A DNA stretch of 64,000 bases, taken from assembly GCA_013396525.1 (NCBI GenBank), contig VWYX01000399.1:646758-710757 (forward strand), given 5' to 3'. A model generated the notes under the pieces. The model did no database searches. It saw only the letters and a list, made by a program, of their open reading frames with translations, and was not told the origin of the DNA. Below, one piece after another: positions 53,301-59,300 of this stretch (position 1 is its first letter; every line of letters begins with the position of its first letter). The stretch is from Chaetorhynchus papuensis. Taxonomy: Eukaryota; Chordata; Aves; Passeriformes; Rhipiduridae. The translations under genes were made by a program, and so were the position numbers.

Positions 53301-56300
53301 TCTTGCTCCTTCTGTCCTCATCAAAGCTGACTCAAGTGTACTAACCCAGTGGAGATATGGGGAAAGAAAATTCAGTCCAAAGGCTTTATGTAAAACAACC
53401 TGGATATATTCTCATTTTAAGTATAAAAGAAAGGGGTTTAGCTTGTTGTTCTTTCAGTAATGTTCTACATTAATTTAGGAACAACTTTTTTTCCCTACCT
53501 AACATCAAGCTCTTCAGAAGATCCCCTGCAAATTACTGGTCCGAGTGATGTTACTGATGTGAATGATCGTGTGGTAGAAAGTGACATCTCTCTGTTGGAG
53601 CTGGGCTTTGCAAAAACACAGATTAAGAAAATCTCCAGGTAATACCATCGCTGGTTTTTGTTGTGTGTTGGTTAAATAATTTTAACCCTGGTTATTCTCA
53701 TAGCTCACACCCTGTAAACAATGGAAGCAAGTATGTGGTTTGATGGTAATGGGACTAGTATTAGAACTTTTAATATCTACAAATTTACTGGCCATTACTG
53801 TCATCTATATTAATTGTTTTCTAATATTTTGATTTTGAAATTCTTTCCTTCCTCTTTGCTTGTTCCTTCTTCTACTAGGTATAGGCTGGAGTACAACTCT
53901 TTTTTTTCAGCAGATTAAGTTCAGACCTTCAGGTCTTCTAAAGCAGTTCTGAAAGACAGAACAGAAATTTCCTGTCCATGGCGCAGCAGATTTAGAAACT
54001 ACCAGCCCTAGATTGCAGCTTGTCATGCTCCCCTCCTTGCTGGAGACTTCCACACCTTCATGACTGTCAGTCATAAAATCAGCTCTGTTCTTTCCTGAGA
54101 GAGGTCAAAGTGACAGCTGTTTCCTACTGCTGTTTGTGACATCATTTGCTGACAAGGGAGAAAAATACGGCTGTTCAGGTCACCAGTCTGTTGCATGGGT
54201 GCCACAGTTCCTGCCAGTTTAAGATCTACTTCTATTATCTGAATGTAGCTGACAACCAGAAAAATTTTGGGACATGTCTTGGAACTTACTTGTTTACCAG
54301 GATTTTATGTAGTAAAATTTTGCAGAAGATTTCCTCTGTTGTTCATTATTTATGCTTCCAGCCGTGTCAGAATTTTAAAGGGTTATCAGTGTTTTTATTT
54401 TATCATGTAGTAGCTGTTGTTTGCAATTTACAGGATGTGCTAGATTATTTCCTGTTTACATCTGCCCTCAGGGTTCTTGATTCTGCTTCTGGGCATTCTC
54501 AAAGAACAGAAGAGGAGAGGAAAGAGATACAAACATGGATGAAAAGAAAGCAAAAGGAAAGAATGAGAGAATATATGAAGAAACTGGATGAACAAAGACA
54601 GAAAGAACGTCATCCATTCAACCTGAGAAAGAATGTGGTAAAAATAACGGGTGTCTTGAAGAGTAATCGTTACTTATTGTATGTGTTGATTATTCAGGTT
54701 AGATAATGTAAAGACTGAAAGTGATTTTTTTTTTTCTTACTGTAATGTTGGGGTTTTACATGTATAATTTTATTTTATGGGAACTGGGAGATAAGCAAAT
54801 ACACCAGTGTTCTTCACAGGCTGCAGTGGTGACCATTGGCTGCAGGTGGCCATTACAAAGTAACGGATACAGCTGCAACATTCACTGATGAAAGATATGT
54901 TTTTCAGGGAGTGATAGCTACAGCAGTTATTAAGATGTGTTTACACCTTGTTTCATCTTCCCACGTGCCTCCCAAAAACCCCCAGTGAATTTAAAAAGCA
55001 GAGTTCACATGCCAGCATCCTTCACAAACATGACAGGATACTGAGGGCAGCCATCACTGTCATTCACCCACACAGAAGTGTATGCAAAAATCATAATGGG
55101 TCAGCAGAGATGCTAGAATGTGCCATATATGTCAAGTATCTTACGAAATTTTTTGTTGAAGTCTGGTTTCAGTGAACAAACAGTCACCTCCCAGAAATTT
55201 TTATGTTTTAAATTTAATTAGTAAAAACACCTATATGGCCTGATCTATCTTTTTCTGCTGGAAATAACAGAAAATAAAAAAAACATACAAAAGCAGTTCA
55301 GAAGAAATTTTCCAATCAGTATTAACTCTCAAAATTTGCATTTGCCATCTGGATGCCTTCAGGATCTGAAAAGACCCTGCTGAGTCACTGGAAGCTCTGG
55401 AGTTACAGGAGATGAGACCTAACAACACTAAATATATCCCTGTACTTTCTACTTGTTGAATTCAGGATATGCTGTAAATACTTCCAGGCTGAAGCTCTAT
55501 TGGTTTTATCTCCTGAGCAGCAAATACGTAATATACACAAGTTCCCTGTTACTAAAAAATTCAATTGTATTCACTCTCAAAAAGAGTAATAGATCTCTGT
55601 GAAATAAAGTATTTCCCCTGGTTTTAAACAATCTTTCAGAACTGAACTTGCTGCTCTTCTGTGCATGCATGGAGAGAAGTGATTAAAGAAAAATGGGTCC
55701 TGCTTCTCTCCCTTTCCTATGTTGTCAACCCATAAATACGCACTTGATGCTTTTGCTATGGGCTTTTCACCTGAAATCATTGGTGGAAGGATTCTCAGCT
55801 TTCAGTGGATGGTTTGGTTTTGGCTTTTTTCTTTTTAAGAAGAAAGAATTAAAGAATTCAAATTGTACTCTAGCAAACACAGGTCAAAGTGCAACCTTGC
55901 CCTGTTTTTTAAATAAGTTATTAGGAACATCACTGATTTTTAGGAAACTGAAGGTGAGGCCCTTTGAAATTTTGAGCTTGACTATGAGGACATCTCCTTA
56001 GGAATGTTAATATTTTAATCATATGAGGTATGAAAGATGTGACTGCAAGATTTCAGTATATTTTTTGAGACTGGAAAGTTACAGAGACAATCTTACCTGA
56101 ATTTCCTGGTAGGACCATATGTTTTCGTATTGTTTTTCTTTCTGAAGAATGTCTTAAACAGTAACTTTCAAGTCAATTAAGTACATTTTGAGAGTGAGAC
56201 ACTGGACTGAGACAACAGTACATAATTAGTTAATGATTTTTATACTTTCTTACACAGCATCATAATCCTACTTCAAAGGATATTAGAATCTTCCAGAAGG

Positions 56301-59300
56301 AGAAAGAAGAAAAAGACAAGTAAGTTGCTATAAATATAATTCAGGATACCTTTATTTATATATTAGTTTCCTGGTCCTCAAAAAGTGGTAGAGGTAGTTT
56401 TAACTATATTGCCTATGAAGCTTCAAATATCAATGAAATTTCAACCAAAAGCATAAATAATTCATGTTTGCTTCACCGTTTAGGAAAACTCTGAATATGT
56501 TTCATCCTTTGACTGTATTTATTGCTTTCCAAATATCATTGTTTCTTTTTTTTCCCCAACATTTACTCATGCATTCTGTCAAACTCATTGGTAAGAAATG
56601 GTTTAACTTTTGGTAATGATCTTAAAAGGCTTAGTATATTTTCTTTGCAATTCTGTAAAAAAATGTTCTTCATGTAGTCTTACAGGCCTCACAAATCAGC
56701 TGTTTTAAAATGAGCGACAGCATGAGGTAATGTGTGATATTGTTTCTCCACAGAGCCCTGTTGTCTGAGCATCACAGTATAAGAATATCACAGGCACTTT
56801 CCCTGATGAATGAAATGTTATCTGACACAGTGGCATCACCAGCAAGTGATCATAGAACATTGTCCAGCACAAGATCACCTCAAGAGTACAGAAGGAGGAA
56901 TGTGGCATCCAGTACAGGGTAACGAACACTCTAACATCAAACCTGCTCTGGTCTGCTGGTGTCTTCAGCACACTTCAAATTTTGTAGCAAGTCGAGACAG
57001 GACCTTAGAGACAGGTCATATGCTCGCAGAATCAAAGATAAAATTTGTCTGGATCAGAGGACTCTGAAGTCCCTGTCCCAGTCTTGTTACAACCAGTACT
57101 GCAAATCTTGGAGGGAGCCTTAAAAATGCCTTTTGGAGCATGGAATAAGCCAACTCAGGAGTCAAGCTGTAATCAGTGTCATAAGCAATTCCACTCAACA
57201 TCAATTCCTTTACAGAAAGGGTGGTTAGACATTGGAACAGGCTGCCCAGGGAGCTGGTGGAGTCACCATCCCTGGAGGTGTGACGGGACATGGCACTTGG
57301 TGCCAGGGTCTAGTTGACAGGGTTGTGATCCCGTTAGAGGTTGAACTTGATGATCTTGGAGGTCCTTTGCAAACTTAATGATTCTGTGAGTTCCACTGGA
57401 CTAGAGCCAGCAATATAGACCTGAAGAGCATCTAACAACAAGCAAGAAGCAAACAAAAATTCTGCTGTGCAAACTCTGGATTTGTTCTCTTACTTGCTAA
57501 TTTTTTCATCACTTAGGTTTTTACTTGTTCTTTCTTTTGCACTTTGTTTATTGCCTTTTGAGGAGGTGAGGGTATCTGAGTATTATAAATTGATACATTT
57601 ATTCAGTTTAGTGGCATTAATGCCACATATGTGTATGTGTATTCCAGGTGTATATTGCATTGTAGTTTTTCTTCTTGTATCTATAATTCTATGCTTTTTA
57701 GAATAATAGGAGGAACTTTTTACTTCAGGCAATCCTGTGATTTCCAAACTTCAATATTCTGCTTCTTTTTTTTTTGGTACAGTACCTTTTTTAGGTACAG
57801 TTCCAGGATACAGCATTAAACTGAATGTAGTCAGTGCTGTACAGAGCCTGCTGGTGGTGTCCAAGGGAGGTTTAAGTGCATCAGCCCAGCTGGAATCAGA
57901 CATGCTAAGGAACAACATGCAGGAATCAACCTTGGGAGTGGCAGGAACTACAAATAAGCTTTGTTGGACCTAAAGTGGCTCTCTGTAAAGCCAGTTTGAT
58001 GTGTCTTCACTGTGATTGCAGCAGTTCTGATTCTGCTGAGGCCTAGTGGCCCCACAGGCAGTGTGTGATGCTGATCCTCAGCTAGGTGGGCTGAATATGA
58101 TTTCTCTGGCTTTTACGTCTCTTCTGAATATGCCCTGTCAGATCTAAGGTGTGTGGAGGAATGGTACATGGTGTACAGGAATAAGTATTTAAGCTTTGTT
58201 GTTGTGTTGGGTTTTTTTTCTTTGTCTTGTTGTAGAGGGCATCTGAACAGTCCTGTTCTGGCAGAAAGGAGCAGAATTGCTGCCAAACCTGGCTTTGGTC
58301 AAAAAGTACACCATTTCACCCCAGCTCTTGGTTTGACACAGTCCAGGGGTAAGAACAGAACTTTTTTAATGAAGACTCATACTGAAGAGGTTCTTCAAGT
58401 CACTGCTGGATTTTTGGAAGGGAGGAGCTTTGATATCTGTGTAGAAAAATAGATTTATAATCCTGGATGTTTCCTGTCCTGAGGCTTTTGCAACTGTATT
58501 GCCACTGACCTGCTAAAGATGAGAGTTACCTTTCCTTATCACTTCTTTAAATCCAAAGTAACTTAAATGCCGTAGCAAGAGTACTGTGTAATCCAGGCAG
58601 GAGACTCGTAGATGAAAATTTCTGAGCATCTTTGAGTGTATTTGATCTGCATTTAAAAAACGAAATGCTTACTTTGTCTTTCCAGGAAATGCCCGTAAGC
58701 TCCTTCAGAAAAGTACCTCCAGAAGAAGACTGAGAAATGCTACAAACTGTCCTGTTAATTCCAGACACTGTAAGTTACACAGAACAATGACAGAGTGCTA
58801 CATAATACAGGGGGGAAATAAGATGCAGATACAGCATTTGTTTAGAAGAATAAAACTCATAATTTTTTCCCCACTTAAAAATTCTTTCAAGTAGAAACTT
58901 GTGAAATATTTTAATGACCCCTGTTTACCTTCTGAACAGTTTTAGCCAGATGAGAGTTTCAAGATGACTGAAATAAGTGTGCCAGATTTTAGTGAATTCC
59001 TGAAATGCATGTTATGAAATCACGAGACAAAGGCTTTGAGACCGACAGAGAGAAAGTTAATTAGCAGACCAGGACACAAGAATTACGCCTCTCCCCTACC
59101 TTTCTGTGCTGCTTACTCTCCAAGCTCTTTAAAGTAGGAGTTGTCTTTGCTATCCCTCTGTACAGTATCCATTGAAGATATCATTTTGTCATAATGTTAG
59201 CATGGAAAAATTTATGCCTAAGCTTAGCAAAAAAAAAAAAGCTCTTTGGATTTTAGTGGTAGTTTTTCCCACTCCTGTCTTTGTAGGTCTGGATCCACAA

